The notes: generated from the sequence alone by a model not told the origin. DNA of 64,000 nucleotides from Flaveria trinervia (GCA_025506515.1 CM046454.1:38541440-38605439); one strand, 5' to 3'. Counted from the stretch's first letter, positions 32,594 through 44,874 are shown. Numbers and translations are program-made.

Positions 32594-33313
32594 ATGAACG
32601 ATGAAATCACCAACAACGATCTTCAAGATGATCAAGAAGCAGAAGCTGTAGAAACAATCTCCCTCACCGATTTCCCAATAACACAAGACCACCGGAATCC
32701 ACCATCACCACCACCACCAACCACAGATCAAGACTTTTTCGAGTTTTTCCATGAAGAACTGAGTGACAACGTCTCTAAACACAAAACAGTCACACACGCA
32801 GAAGACATAATATTCTGCGGTAAACTTATACCCATCAACGAACAAAACCACCGTAACAAACCACCACACTTCAAAACCAAATCTGAAAACGACCAACAGC
32901 ACCAACCCATTGGTTGCCGGAGGTCAAGATCAGAATCAATGGCTAAACCTAAAACTACCAACGTGAGTCCACTGGTTCGAACCAGCCGATCACTGGATTA
33001 CAAAAGGCTGAACCGGAACTCGAGCATGAGCTCCGAACCATCGGAGATTAGTCGAGAGGGTTCGGGGAAGAAGTCGACTTCTTCGCGGTGGTACGTGCTT
33101 CTGTTTGGGCTGGTTAAAGTGCCTCCGCCGGAGATGGATATTAAGGACATAAGGGACAGGCAGGTTCGCCGCAGTTCGTCGGAATCGTTTGATCGGGTTA
33201 GCCGGAGTGTTGATCACAGGAAGTGTTCATGGAGAGTTTTAGGGTTTTTGAGCTGCAAATCTGCTAGCAGTGCTGCTGTAGCGACACCGGTGGGTTATAT
33301 GGCTCAAGTTTAA
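32594..33313 (+). CDS. Plant-specific serine-rich protein, 239 aa, single exon
   Basis: This is the only clear host gene in the window. The ATG is in a good plant context (CACAAAATGA) with stops upstream, and the frame is uninterrupted to TAA. The N-terminal 26 residues are acidic, followed by a proline run (36-42). FFEFFHEEL is at ~48-56 and AEDIIFCGKLIP at 69-80. Arg/Ser clusters come next (RRSRSESM ~109-116, RTSRSLDYKRL ~129-139), then a Ser-rich stretch and RWYVLLFGLVKVPPPEMDIK (165-184) before DRQVRRSSSESF. From memory, the AEDIIFCGKLIP and FG.VK.P.EM blocks recur in uncharacterised plant proteins. There is no enzymatic motif, signal peptide or membrane span. Function unknown; possibly a phosphorylated scaffold. 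Confidence 0.85.
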   Translation: MNDEITNNDLQDDQEAEAVETISLTDFPITQDHRNPPSPPPPTTDQDFFEFFHEELSDNVSKHKTVTHAEDIIFCGKLIPINEQNHRNKPPHFKTKSENDQQHQPIGCRRSRSESMAKPKTTNVSPLVRTSRSLDYKRLNRNSSMSSEPSEISREGSGKKSTSSRWYVLLFGLVKVPPPEMDIKDIRDRQVRRSSSESFDRVSRSVDHRKCSWRVLGFLSCKSASSAAVATPVGYMAQV

Positions 33314-36300
33314 GGCTTTTCTTTTCATGGGTACGTATAATTTTGGTGCTTTTAGATATAAAGGTATGTGTTTATATATACTTTTGTTTTTGTTGTATTT
33401 TAAGTTCTGATTTATGGGTTGATGTATAATTTTTACTCGGTATAATGAGCTATAATGATAAATGTTCTACAAACTAAATTTGATATATGATTGCATTTAT
33501 GACTTGGTTTCTTGAAAATTTATTGCCTTATTGGACTATTTCTTGTACGTTATGTATAGATAATTTATTGAAATGTATGAAATATTCAGATGAAGGGTTT
33601 CTTTTTCTTGGGGTTACTTAACATGGTATTCTCAGTTTTGTTAGGTGTGTTGTTTGTTACTTGGGTGTTTTGTAGGGTTGTAGTTCACCATATAAATTCG
33701 GAATAAAAACATATCATTTAATGATAAAAACAATTATAGTTAGAGGAACAGCTTGTTTATTACAATATAAATATTTAATAACTATTTTAATCTGAAAAAT
33801 AAGACATTTGTTATATATTTACACTCATGAATTTGTTGATAATATGATCTCTTAACCTAGCGATTAACGGGGAGATGATAGATTTTGTCTTTTTTAAAGG
33901 TTTAATGTTCAAACTTTGACATAAACGGATATTAATAACTTGATGATATTAACAACTAATATTCACTAATATGTCGTTCAGAAAAATGAATTTGTTGATA
34001 ATATATTTAAGGATTCCTGTTGGAAGCTATCTAATCTTATAAATTTCTGAAAATTTTATTTTCTAAAAGTTCAATATGTATAATTTTATCCTTAGAATAA
34101 CTAACACATCAAAAAATTTGCTCATCGAATGTGTGTTTTGTGTGACAATTTCATCGATAAAATAACTAACACATCAAAACAAAGCGGTGATTAAAGTAAC
34201 ACATTTCATCTAGATTAATCGAAATATTTCCTCATCGAATTGTTTTGTGTGATACTATGGTTATTGGAATGTGTGTTTTGTCACCTGAATTGCTAGTTTA
34301 ATCATAAGAGTTAAAGATTTCTTTCAAACCTTTCAGGTTTAAACCTAGTTATGAGTGGATTAGGTGACCTTAAAATGGGGTATTATTATAAAAAATAATT
34401 GGAATTGATGTTTTAAAGTAAGATTTTTTAAGTAAATTCAAGATTGAATTAGAAATACAACTTGGCGTTTGAAAAGTTGTGCCCGGCTTATTTTTAACAA
34501 ACAGAATTAAGATAATAAAATAAAAATTTGTAACATAAATTGGGTTAACTAAAGAACATATTTTTATAATAACAAATAAATTGATATATAATTTGAATTT
34601 GAAATTTTTGGTAGTTCCGCTCAAAAATCAAAAATTTATAACTAAATTTGAAACCTGGAATTTGAATTGATCTATAACTACAAAAAAGGTGGAAAATAAA
34701 AATACCAGAACTTCAACTTATAAAGATTTACATGTTAAACACTCTAGCTAATAATGTTCTTACTTTAGAACTTTTAATTGGAATAAAACCTTGTCCTTGA
34801 AGGGAAGAGATTAGAAAGACGAGTGGAGTATAGTGGGGGGTTAAGTTGGTATAATAATAATAATATAATAAATAAATAAATAAATAAAAATGAGAATACG
34901 TAGAAGGGAGGGTATTGTGTGAGATCACAATCTATGAATTATGATGATGTCTTATGTCCCTCTTCTCTTCTAGATTCAATTCGCAAAGCTAAAAAGACGG
35001 TTTTATCCCTATTAGGTGGGGAATAACGACAATAAATGAACATCACGAGGTTCCTGGCGAAGATATCATCAAGGACTATCTTGTAATCAACGAAAAGATC
35101 TTGTCATATGTTTATGTTTCTGATTTCTTATTTCAGGTAACATTATTTCACTTTAATTTCACAAATGGTGTTTGGATTTAAGTTTCACTTGAAATATAAA
35201 TAATAAATTAAGTAGCGTCGCTAGAAAAAATAAAGGTGCTTGGAAATGATGTATTAGTTGAGAGATTTAGTGCTTAAATCTCATGTTAGATAAAGTGTCT
35301 ACTTAGAATTATTTTATAATGGGTGTGTGAGCTCTTTTTTATAAAAAAAATCAAAAATAACATTTCACTTATGTATATATAGCACATTTTAACATTCAAA
35401 TCTTAAAATAGGCACTACCTAAACAAATACATGTCTTCTCGCTCAAAACGTAATTATATAGGGGTCGGTTATTATACAAAATGTAATTTTCTTACGAAGC
35501 GTACAAAGTAATCAGGGCGTAACATGTGTTTTTTTTACGTGAGGTAGTTTCGTCCGTGCCATAATTACGCATAAAAAATACATAATTACTCACAATATAT
35601 TTATAAATACGCAAGTTATATCTATTATTACACAAGTAGAATTATTTACGTTATAAAAAATAATTACGCAAGTTATATTTATAATTATGCAAGTAATATG
35701 ATAATCACACAAGTTATGTTCATAATCACCCACTTATAAATCACGCAAGTTATACGTACAATACATAAACATTAAAGTGTTGATTTAAAAAAAATAAATA
35801 TAGCAATACTATATTCAAATTAAAATGAATAAAATGTTTGATTTTATGGTATAATTTTTTAAAGAAATAACACCGCATAAAAGTTATCACGTGTAAAAAA
35901 ACTTGAAGAAATTAAAAAAAGTCAACAACTGTAGCTTATTTTCGAATTTACCCCTACAATCATCACTTCATGCGTGATTAGTTCACCTTTAATCTAAACC
36001 TTTCATACTCTAAATCAATGTTTGAAATTATTTCCTATACTTCACATGATTTTTTAACTTTGTATAATAAGTTTTCTCTAATTATATAAAATTTAAAATT
36101 GTTTAGTTAGAGCATCACCATGTGTTTAGTAGCTAATATTGTGAAGGTTCCATCCACTTGTCAATTAAGGCCTAAGATATTACATATTGGATTTTGATGC
36201 TAACGTGCTAGATCGGGTTATAACTTTCAAAGACAAATAGACATAACTTACCTTATTCGCTTGAATTCATGTAATCTTGATCGTGTATTATAATGTCTTA

Positions 36301-37129
36301 ATTGATGATATTACACATACATACAACCATCATGTTGTTAACCAATGATGCACTAGTACAACTATCGATTGCTCGTGAAATCATAGATTAAATTAAATTA
36401 AATTAATTAAATTAAATTAAATTAAATTTTAAAAGTTAAAACTTACTTTTTAGGCCCCTCGAATTAATTATAGATACATTTTATACATTATACTTATCTA
36501 TTTGATATTTTTTATCCATCAATCATTTTTGGTTTTTTTATATAACTTTAAAATTTTTTGATTATATATTATGAGTTGAGTTATCTTTAGAACCATGTTT
36601 TTGTAAAAACTTTCAAAACCAATATCAAACACATATTTTAGTCGCATGCAAGTCACATGCCACTTTCATTTTTTTTTTTAAAAACGTTCATTACTTTTTT
36701 CACGATATTAATTTTTCAAAATTTTTTTTACTATTAAATTAAGTATTTTTTTATTTTTGCAACGCCTACCATATAAATATACTTTTAAAAAAATTTATTC
36801 AATCGTTATTTACACATTGGTAAATCTGGTTATACACATATGTATTACCGGATTTACACATGTGTAAATCCAGTATTACACATATGTAAAATGAATTTCA
36901 TAATAAAAAACGGGATTTTTTTTATTTTTTATAAAAAAATTATTTTTTATGAAAGAGGAAAACAAAAGAAACATTTTTGTGGTTTTACTTTTTTTATTTT
37001 TTATGCTATTTTTCGTTTTATAATTTTTTTATTATATTTTTGTTAATTACCATTTTGTCATTGAAAACTAGTGGCTGAAATGGTTCTTAGAATTCTCACA
37101 AAATAAATGAGTTCTGATATGATATCTCC
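33314..37129. other. AT-rich intergenic DNA with simple and degenerate repeats
   Basis: No gene is recognised in 3.8 kb. 34855-34890 is an AATA/ATA-type microsatellite. At 35560-35760 a degenerate ~20-35 bp motif (ATTACGCAAGTTATA and variants) recurs about seven times. 36390-36425 is (TTAAA)n. 36830-36900 contains TACACATATGTA and ACACATGTGTA palindromic words. 33314-33700 probably includes the 3' UTR of the serine-rich protein gene, but I cannot place a poly(A) site. Confidence 0.6.
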
Positions 37130-37874
37130 TGTCACGACCGTGTACGTACGAAATACTAACTGATTCTGCGTAAGACCAGATCAAAAAGTGCGGAATCCTA
37201 TTTGATTGGCGATCCAATAAATGAGAACGTTAATCCGATCGATATAAGAAAAGACTAAATGTTAAGAACGAGTAGGAATCGATCAAGAACAGACTTAGAA
37301 GTTGGATTGGCTGTCTTGGACATTCTGGACGGCTAGGGTTATATGTGTTATCGAAAGTTTTCGAATTGTTATGTTTTTCCACGAATTAAGTGGTATTTAT
37401 AGGTTTGTAGTTTCCATTCGTACGACTGAACCATTAGCATAGTTTAGTCGTGTGACGGAATCATGCGACTGAGTCATACGCACGACTGAAGGTTCACTCG
37501 TGCGACTGAGTCAATCTTATGTGTCAATCATATCACTGGTCCAGTCTCCTGGTTCAGTCGTACGACTGGTCCATAAGCATGATGTATTCATGCGTATGGT
37601 TCATAAGTATGGTCCATTAACATGAATAATAACCCGACTAGGTTTAACACATTTCTCAATCATTATTGACTAAGAACCATGCACAACAACCTCAAACCTA
37701 TATAATAAGTTCATATATAAGAATTATACTTAACATAATAATAATATGAAATATTTAAACATTAATAAACATCAACCACATATAATATTGTATTGAACCA
37801 TTTTATTACATATGTGTAAGGCATGAAAAACTTTTATATTTTAGTACATAAACTAGGAACATCATGTATCTACA
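37130..37874 (-). repeat. C3 3' LTR with TCGTGCGACTGA word cluster
   Basis: On the plus strand it begins TGTCACGACCGTGTACG and ends CATGTATCTACA, next to the polypurine tract. A minus-strand TATAAATA box is at 37394-37401. Upstream of it in transcription sense, 37419-37625 repeats TCGTGCGACTGAGTCA, CGTACGACTGAACCA and related words about ten times. No TSD check is possible because the partner LTR is not in view. Confidence 0.7.
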
Positions 37875-38049
37875 AACTCCCCCTTGGTCCTAGTTTACCC
37901 TATCGTCTAACACTCTTCACATGTTCTTGAAATTTCTTGTACTTCTCCTCTTTTGTAACTCTTACATGTATTTCAAATGCAAAACAGAGTCTTATCATGT
38001 GTTGAAACTGTAGAGCTTGTACAATATCATGCAAGTCATAGAACAGTGG

Positions 38050-39046
38050 TCACTTGTATAATGTATAGAGATCTTCAGCAGATAAGTTAGTAAGCCATAT
38101 TGGGTCGAATACCCTGATAGTATCAATCTTTCCATCTCTGTTCAGAACTATGACTGCTTCTCCCGTCCGCCAATCGTAATACCACCATTTGAAGTGTGGA
38201 GTGAAGTCCTGAGGCATTTCCCGTAAGGGAATCTTTGACATTATGCGTGGCGGACTCCACTTCAGCACTACTTTAGGTCTCCCAGATATAGGATCCACTT
38301 CAGACTTATGAACAAACCTCTTAGGTTGTTGAGGTCTGATGTTTACCCATCTAGTGTGGTATTCCTTCTTTAACGCAACCTCAAACCAACCTAACATCTT
38401 TCTTGGATTAGCATATAGCAGATCTAAGCATGCCAGTCGGTTAAGCACAAAACCAAGAAGAGTCTTCAGATCATGCGGATATCTGAAGTACTCGATCCCC
38501 TTCTCTCTTTTAACATCATAAACTTCTAAGTCTTCAAAATATGCCCATGCTATAATCTTGCCTAACACTTTCTGATGTCGTTTGACTCTATAGAGCTTGG
38601 TGTAGGCATTTTGCTTTGGGGTTTGCGTTGGGCTTTCATCTCTGCAAAACAAGCTGCCCATTCAGGTTTCTTGATATCAACATCAGCATCCGAAGCTTGG
38701 GCTGTGCTTTCTTCTTTTAGTTTCTCTTTTTCCATCTCTTCCAACTTCTCAAATATCGCACTGCCAAAAGTATTACCCAAGTTAGGGATAACATTACCTT
38801 CGTAGTCAGTGTACTCTAGATAATGCTCAGCAGTGACATCCTCTATCTCAAACTCATCTACATCGTTCAGCTCATCATCACTCGGGACATCAACTTCTGG
38901 AGCATCTTTGAAAATTTCATCAGATTAAGTCGGAATATCTTAGCTAGCTGCTCGTCTGTTAGATCGTGTATAATCTCTCCTTCCTCTGGAGTGCAGCTCA
39001 CCGATCTTCTAACAATCCCTTGCAAGTCAAGAATCATGGTAAGTTG
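38050..39046 (-). pseudogene. C3 aORF, C-terminal half
   Basis: The main block 38050-38661 (to a stop) contains VKRHQKVLGKIIAWAYFED, LLGFVLNRLACLDLLYANPR, PKVVLKWSPPRIMSKIPLRE and WWYYDWRTGEAVIVLNRDGK. The last parallels KKWFSDNNTGEALIRVKNGK in C2 and KWFYDNNTGEAVIRAKHGKE in C4, so all three share this terminal domain. 38562-38900 in other frames adds an acidic segment (EEMEKEKLKEESTAQASDAD). At 38867-39046 the frame TMILDLQGIVRRSVSCTPEE joins the part beyond G-B. Function unknown. Confidence 0.7.
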
Positions 39047-41351
39047 TGTCACACCCCCACTAAGAGCGGAAACACGGGGTTGCGACGAGACGGGAATCGT
39101 CATAACACATGGTAAGCGATAGAGATGCAATAATAAAATGATGACAAGCGTGTCATGACGACACCCGACAACAAGGGGACTTGTGTCGTGTATAGTCAAT
39201 GTTCACGACAACATAGCCATATGCATAACAGGATAAACGATTCACATAATCACATAAAGATGAAATTGTAATGTAAATTCCCACAACCCGGGAACAAGTT
39301 TCAAAAGATTGTAATTGTTTACACAGTTCAACATTGTTCAAAGTAACTGTTTGTCAAACATGTTTAGTCCAAAAATGCATCCTAGGGTCTCCACTAAGGC
39401 AGCACACCTAGAACCTCAGCTAGCATGATCACCTGAAAAGATATGCTCAAAATGGTCAACAAAATTGTTGGTGAGCTCGCAGGTTTAAGTAATAAAATGT
39501 AAGTAATGCTGTATAAAGTAAATGATATGGAATACCGTGAATACAGTTATATACACAAGTAAAATCACATGACATGAGCTTTGCAACCAAACCTAGCGAC
39601 GTACACAAAGAAATTGTCAGCGTATATTCACCCAAGACCGTACCTGCTATTGTTGGTACTAACTAGTATACCAACACGAGGGTGGGGTGTCAACCCAGTA
39701 GTACTACCAATACCTAACCGTCGGTTCCCAAACTGGAATTAAATAGTTGCAAAGATAGAACCACACAGCAAACCCAAGCATGTATCAGATAAGTACTTGT
39801 AACACAGTATCGCGTTGATTCCTTGTATGAAAATTGTATGTATGTAGTACAGCATATAAACGGGCGAGCATACTTTTCCCCATGTTTGTAAATGTTGTAA
39901 AATAGTATAAGCATAAAAAGGGGCCACCAAACTCATGTTAAGTGGTAAGTATGAAAGGTCGAGATTTCCAACAATTGAATGCAATGATCGGTCAAACACC
40001 TATGGACAGTTATGGTCAAGCATTAATGACATGTATAAAGCGTAGTAATGTTTGGTCGGTTCGGGTTGTATCGGTTCGGTCGTGGGTAGCACACACACAA
40101 GCAGACACACGCATCATCAGACACACGACGGACCAGACGCTCGACCCACGTTCCATTCGTACGAATCAACCTTCAATCGTGCGAATTAGCTACTTTCGTG
40201 CGATTGAACCTTCATTCGTGCGATTGGACTCAGTCGCACAACACAACACACCCATTCGCACAACCCAACCTCCATGCGCACGAATCAACCCTCAATCGTG
40301 CGAATTAGCTACTTTCGTGCGATTGAACCTTCATTTGTGCGATTGGACTCCAGTCGTGCGAAACACGCACAATCGCATACACTCAGTCGGTCGCCTGACT
40401 CAATCGCACACAACATCCACACGCATGACTCAGTCGCATACAGACACCCAGTCGCACGACTCAGTCGCACGACATGCCTAGTCGCACAACAGTCAGTCGC
40501 ACGATAGACTCAGAAGCATGATTCAGTCGCACGACTCACTCAATCGCACGGCTCAATCGCATGACAGACCCAGTCGCCCGAACTGCAGAACGCGACTGTG
40601 GTCGGGCTGAGCAGCCCGAGCTGCTCTAGCGTGGGTTTTATACCACGAGGACCTCCAGAAACACTCAACAAACATACACAAACATGAAACACAAGCAGAA
40701 AGACCTCACACGCACCCACTCGACCTCATGTGCTCGGATGAACCCAAGCACCCGAAACCCTAGAAATCGCAGCAGTATAAACGAACCAAAAACGGGTTGA
40801 ACAAGGTTGTCTACCTGCTAGGAACGCGTACACACGATGATACCCAAGATTTGGTAATGAAAACGCGACAAACGTGACGATTTTTGGTGCTAGATCGAGA
40901 GAGAAAATGGAGAAAAGGTTGGAGGTGAAGAAGATGAAGATGAGGATGAATGGCTGGGAATGGGGTTTATATACCCAGCCCAGGTTTGCAAAATTACAAG
41001 TTTAGTCCCTGCACTTAACCCTCGAGTTTCCCAAAAATTTGTTTCGGTTGATTACGATCTTAAAAATGTTCGTTATATTATGGCTAAAAGCGTGTTTAAT
41101 GGCATTTGATAGCCTAAAATGTTTTTATTAATGACAATGGTCGAAATAAAAAAATGATATATTTAGTGGTAATGGTGATGATATTTATAAAAGTTTTATG
41201 CTTAACACACGTTCTCGAAGGAAGTACAGGCACGAGGGAAAAAAGCAGACATGATTCCGTAAAGCAGGAGTTCATGAAGAAAAGGAAGATTAATTAAAGT
41301 ATTTCCATGTTATTTATGTCGTTCGAAGACCTTGAGGTGACGGATGTCACA
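39047..41351 (-). repeat. G-B 3' LTR
   Basis: A minus-strand TATATAAA lies at 40966-40973 and a second candidate TATAAAA near 40635. The word array TCGTGCGATTGAACC/CAGTCGCACGACTCA occupies 40140-40580, downstream of the TATA in transcription sense. This array has single units where the 5' LTR has a duplicated block. Confidence 0.93.
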
Positions 41352-41367
41352 GTATCCCCCAGTTGAG
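41352..41367 (-). other. G-B polypurine tract
   Basis: On the minus strand CTCAACTGGGGGATAC abuts the LTR start TGTGACATCC. It is the usual PPT form of Tekay-like gypsy elements. Confidence 0.85.
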
Positions 41368-41385
41368 AGAGTTTCGTCCCGAAAT

Positions 41386-42765
41386 TCAGCTGGAGTTAGG
41401 TCCAAGAGTGTCATCCACGAATAAGTGTGGGTATTTGAGTTTCATTTGATCTTCCCGTTCCCATGTAAACTCTGGCCCTCGTTTCGAATTCCACCTTACG
41501 CGAACAATTGGTATTCTACTGCGCTTCAACTGTTTGACTTTACAATCCATGACCTCAATGGGTTCCTCAATAAAATGAAGCTTTTCGTCAATTTGGATAT
41601 CGTCAATGGGTATGTGAAGTGATTCGTCAGCCAAACACTTCTTGAGGTTCGACACATGGAAAGTATCATGCACACCGTTGAGTTCTTGTGGTAACCTTAA
41701 TCGGTAAGCCACTGGACCAATTCTTTCTGTAATCTCGAATGGTCCAACGTATATCGGGGCTAACTTCCCTTTCTTTCCAAACCGAACAACTTCTTTCCAA
41801 GGAGAGACCTTGAGTAATACTCGGTCCCCAACGTTGAATTCTGGAGGCTTTCGACGATTGTCGGCGTAGCTCTTTTGGCGATCTCTAGCGGCTTTCAGTC
41901 TATCTTTGATTTGGAAGATCTTGTCGGTTGTTTCCTGGATGATCTCTGGGCCTGTTAGCTGACTTTCACCAATCTCGGCCCAACAAACAGGTGATCTACA
42001 CTTCCTTCCGTACAACGCTTCGAACGGAGCACACCCAATGCTGGTGTGGTAGCTGTTATTGTATGAGAATTCAATCAATGGCAAATGAGTATCCCAACTA
42101 CCACCAAAGTCGATTACACACGCTCTCAGCATGTCTTCTAGCGTTTGTATGGTTCGTTCACTTTGGCCATCTGTTTGAGGGTGGTAGGCGGTACTCATGT
42201 CTAATCGAGTGCCCATTGCTTTCTGTAGTGTTTGCCAAAATCGTGAAGTGAATCGGCCGTCACGGTCGGAGATGATCGACACCGGCACTCCGTGTCTTGT
42301 CACGACCTCTTTAATGTACAATCTCGCCAACTTGTCCATTTTGTAGTCTTCTCGGATTGGCAAGAAGTGTGCTGATTTCGTCATTCGATCCACTACGACC
42401 CATATCGAGTCATGCCCGTTGCTTGTTTTAGGGAGTTTGGTAATGAAATCCATGGCTATATTCTCCCATTTCCACTCGGGAATTTCAGGTTGCTGTAATA
42501 ATCCCGATGGTTTCTGATGTTCAGCTTTAACTTTCGAGCATGTCAAGCACCTGCTGACGTATGTGGCAATGTCTTTCTTTAGGCCTGGCCACCAGTACAG
42601 ATCTTTGAGATCGTGGTACATCTTGTCTGCGCCAGGATGAATAGAATATCGTGTCTTATGTGCTTCATCCATGACCAAGGTACGTACACCTCCCCACTTG
42701 GGTACCCATATACGGTCCACGAAGTACTGTACGCCATCGTCCTTGCATATTAGTTGTTTATCCAA
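41386..42765 (-). CDS. G-B integrase with chromodomain-like C terminus
   Basis: This 459-codon open block is uninterrupted. The zinc-binding HHCC region reads HKTRYSIHPGADKMYHDL and CLTCSKVKAEHQKP. The catalytic core has MDFITKLPKT (D), SIISDRDGRFTS (D) and HPQTDGQSERTIQTLE (E), all intact. Later come RRKPPEFNVGDRVLLKVSPW, RLPQELNGVHDTFHVSNL and the C-terminal VRVRWNSKRGPEFTWERED, a chromodomain-like tail thought in chromoviruses to steer integration to heterochromatin. It ends 34 nt from the 3' LTR side. Upstream it is separated from RNase H by a frameshift near 42770. Confidence 0.9.
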   Translation of the reverse strand: MDKQLICKDDGVQYFVDRIWVPKWGGVRTLVMDEAHKTRYSIHPGADKMYHDLKDLYWWPGLKKDIATYVSRCLTCSKVKAEHQKPSGLLQQPEIPEWKWENIAMDFITKLPKTSNGHDSIWVVVDRMTKSAHFLPIREDYKMDKLARLYIKEVVTRHGVPVSIISDRDGRFTSRFWQTLQKAMGTRLDMSTAYHPQTDGQSERTIQTLEDMLRACVIDFGGSWDTHLPLIEFSYNNSYHTSIGCAPFEALYGRKCRSPVCWAEIGESQLTGPEIIQETTDKIFQIKDRLKAARDRQKSYADNRRKPPEFNVGDRVLLKVSPWKEVVRFGKKGKLAPIYVGPFEITERIGPVAYRLRLPQELNGVHDTFHVSNLKKCLADESLHIPIDDIQIDEKLHFIEEPIEVMDCKVKQLKRSRIPIVRVRWNSKRGPEFTWEREDQMKLKYPHLFVDDTLGPNSS

Positions 42766-44006
42766 TCCTCGGAATTCTTCTCCCGCAAGGTTTTCTTCCT
42801 TTCAACGCTTCACTTTGCGCAATTTGGATCTGAGCTTTCAAATTTGTTTGAATGGTCAATCCTAAAGCTCGAGCACGTAGTGGTTTCACGCGTTCTTTGC
42901 GGCTTAGAGCATCAGCCACCACGTTAGCTTTCCCCGGATGATACCGGATTTCACGATCGTAGTCACTAAGAAGCTCTACCCAACGTCACTGTCGCATATT
43001 GAGTTCCTTCTGATCCAGAATATGTTGAAGGCTTTTATGATTTGTGTATACGATGCATTTGGTCCATACAGGTAATGCCTCCATATCTTAAGTGCGAATA
43101 CTACAGCACCCAACTCAAGATCATGAGTCGTGTAGTTCTTCTCGTGCACCTTAAGTTGTCGCGAAGCGTAGGCGATCACCTTATCTTTCTGCATTAGTAC
43201 ACATCCCAACCCTTGATGCGAAGCATCACAGTACACCACAAAATCATCAGTTCCGTCCGGGGGACAATATCAGTGCATTGCACAACTATCTTTCAGCGTT
43301 TGGAACGCCCGTTCTTGCGCATCTCCCCAATCAAACTTCTTGTCTTTCTGAGTCAGCAATGTCAACGGTTGAGCGATCTTTGAAAAGTTCGCAATGAAAC
43401 GACGATAGTATCCGGCTAATCCTAAGAACTGCCGTATCTCTGAAGGTGTCTGGGGTGTATCCCATTTCTTTACCGCTTCGATCTTGCCGGGATCTACATG
43501 AATCCCGTCTTTGTTAACTACATGACCCAAAAACTTCACCTCTCGCAGCCAGAATTCACACTTCGAGAACTTGGCGAAAAGTTTCTCTCCTCTTAACAGT
43601 TCCAGTATTGCCCGAAGGTGTTCTTCATGGTCCTCCTTCGATTGAGAGTAGATAAATATTTCGTCGATGAATACGATCACAAACTTATCCAAGTAAGGTT
43701 TGCACACCCGATTCATCAATCCATGAACACAGCTGGTGCGTTAGTCAATCCAAACGGCATGACCAAGAACTCATAGTGCCCATAACGAGTTCTAAATGCT
43801 GTCTTCGGCATGTCCTCCTCGAAAACTCTTAGTTGGTGATATCCAGACCGAAGGTCGATCTTGGAAAAATACGAAGCTCCTTGTAACTGATCAAACAGGT
43901 CGTCAATCCTGGGGAGAGGATACCGATTCTTCACAGTTAGTTTGTTCAACTCACGGTAGTCGATGCACATACGGAACGACCCATCCTTCTTCTTGACGAA
44001 TAACAC
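42766..44006 (-). pseudogene. G-B reverse transcriptase and RNase H
   Basis: Blocks 43716-44006, 43270-43719 and 42976-43239 sit in shifted frames. RT shows MCIDYRELNKLTVKNRYPLP, FSKIDLRSGYHQLRV and FGLTNAPAVFMD. The palm reads VIVFIDEIFIYS, where the second catalytic Asp of FIDD is Glu, probably disabling it. The thumb region LGLAGYYRRFIANFSKIAQP follows. RNase H has VYCDASHQGLGCVLMQKDK and THDLELGAVVFALKIWRHYL. The stretch 42766-42975 (connection to integrase) is degenerate. Confidence 0.88.
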
Positions 44007-44118
44007 TGGTGCTCCCCAAGGCGAGTGACTCGGCCGAATAAACCCTTCTCCAGTAGTTCCTGTAACTGGCTAGATAACTCTTGCATTTCAGACGGTGCCA
44101 ACCGATACGGTGTCTTTG

Positions 44119-44874
44119 CTACCGGTGTAGCTCCAGGAACCAAATCAATACGAATTCCACCTGTCGTGGAGGAGGCAAACCAGACAAGTCATCTGGGAAT
44201 ACATCTGGGTAATCCCGCACTATAGGGATATTTGTCAATTCCTGTTCCTCCTCTTTCTTTTCCACCACATGAGCCAGAAAAGAGTAGCACTGTTTTCGTA
44301 AACTCCGACGTGCTTTCATGCAGGAAATAAGCTTTAAGTTTCTCCCCCCGTCTTTCTCCTTGAATTCTGAGTACTCCCCCGTCTGACATAGGATTCGCAC
44401 TACCTTGTCTCGACAGACAATCTCGGCCCCGTGTTTCGACAACCAATCCATTCCCACAATCACATCGAAACTTCCTAGCTCAAAGGGTATCAAGTCTATA
44501 TCGAAGGTGTGGTCCTCTAATATTATCGAGCACTTTCTAATAATTTCATCGGCCTGAACAATCCTACCGTTGGCCATTTCTACAGAGTAGCTAGTTTCTA
44601 GCCTACTAGGGCTCAAATCAAGCAATTGCACAAACTCAGAAGATATAAAGCTATTGTCTGCTCCAGTATCGAACAGTATAGATGCAAAGTGATTATTGAG
44701 TAAGTGTGTACCCGTGACAACATTCGGGTCCTGGCGAGCATCGTTGGCTCCAATGACGAATGCACGTCCCCGAGCTGTATTCCCCTGATTGGTCGGGCCT
44801 TGATTTCCAGCTATGGCCATCACTTGCTGTTGGTTGTTTCCTTGTTGGCCCGGTGCCCGATTTAGCCTGGGCAC
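44119..44874 (-). pseudogene. G-B protease and start of RT linker
   Basis: 251 codons with ASILFDTGADNSFISSEF, the gypsy aspartic protease active site (D-T-G-A), then IIRKCSIILEDHTFDIDL and LGSFDVIVGMDWLSKHGAEI. The segment NIPIVRDYPDVFPDDLSGLP leads to RT. The frame shifts near 44119, where another frame gives VPGATPVAKTPYRLAPSEM, so it is a one-base break in otherwise continuous pol. Confidence 0.88.

Noticed and set aside
34931..35160. Possible exon of a host gene (TCTTCTAG|ATTC... and TTTCAG|GTAAC)
   Set aside because: Splice-like sites exist, but there is no conserved peptide and the frame is short; not enough support.
39942..40507. 179-aa plus-strand open frame with repeated peptide (SFVRLDS, SIVRI)
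   Set aside because: It is antisense to G-B transcription and lies wholly in the LTR word array; the peptide repeat mirrors the DNA word.
40060..40600. Regular-looking short repeats with spacers, CRISPR-like, in the G-B LTR
   Set aside because: Repeats vary in length and spacing, occur in both orientations, sit inside a bounded plant LTR and have no cas genes nearby.
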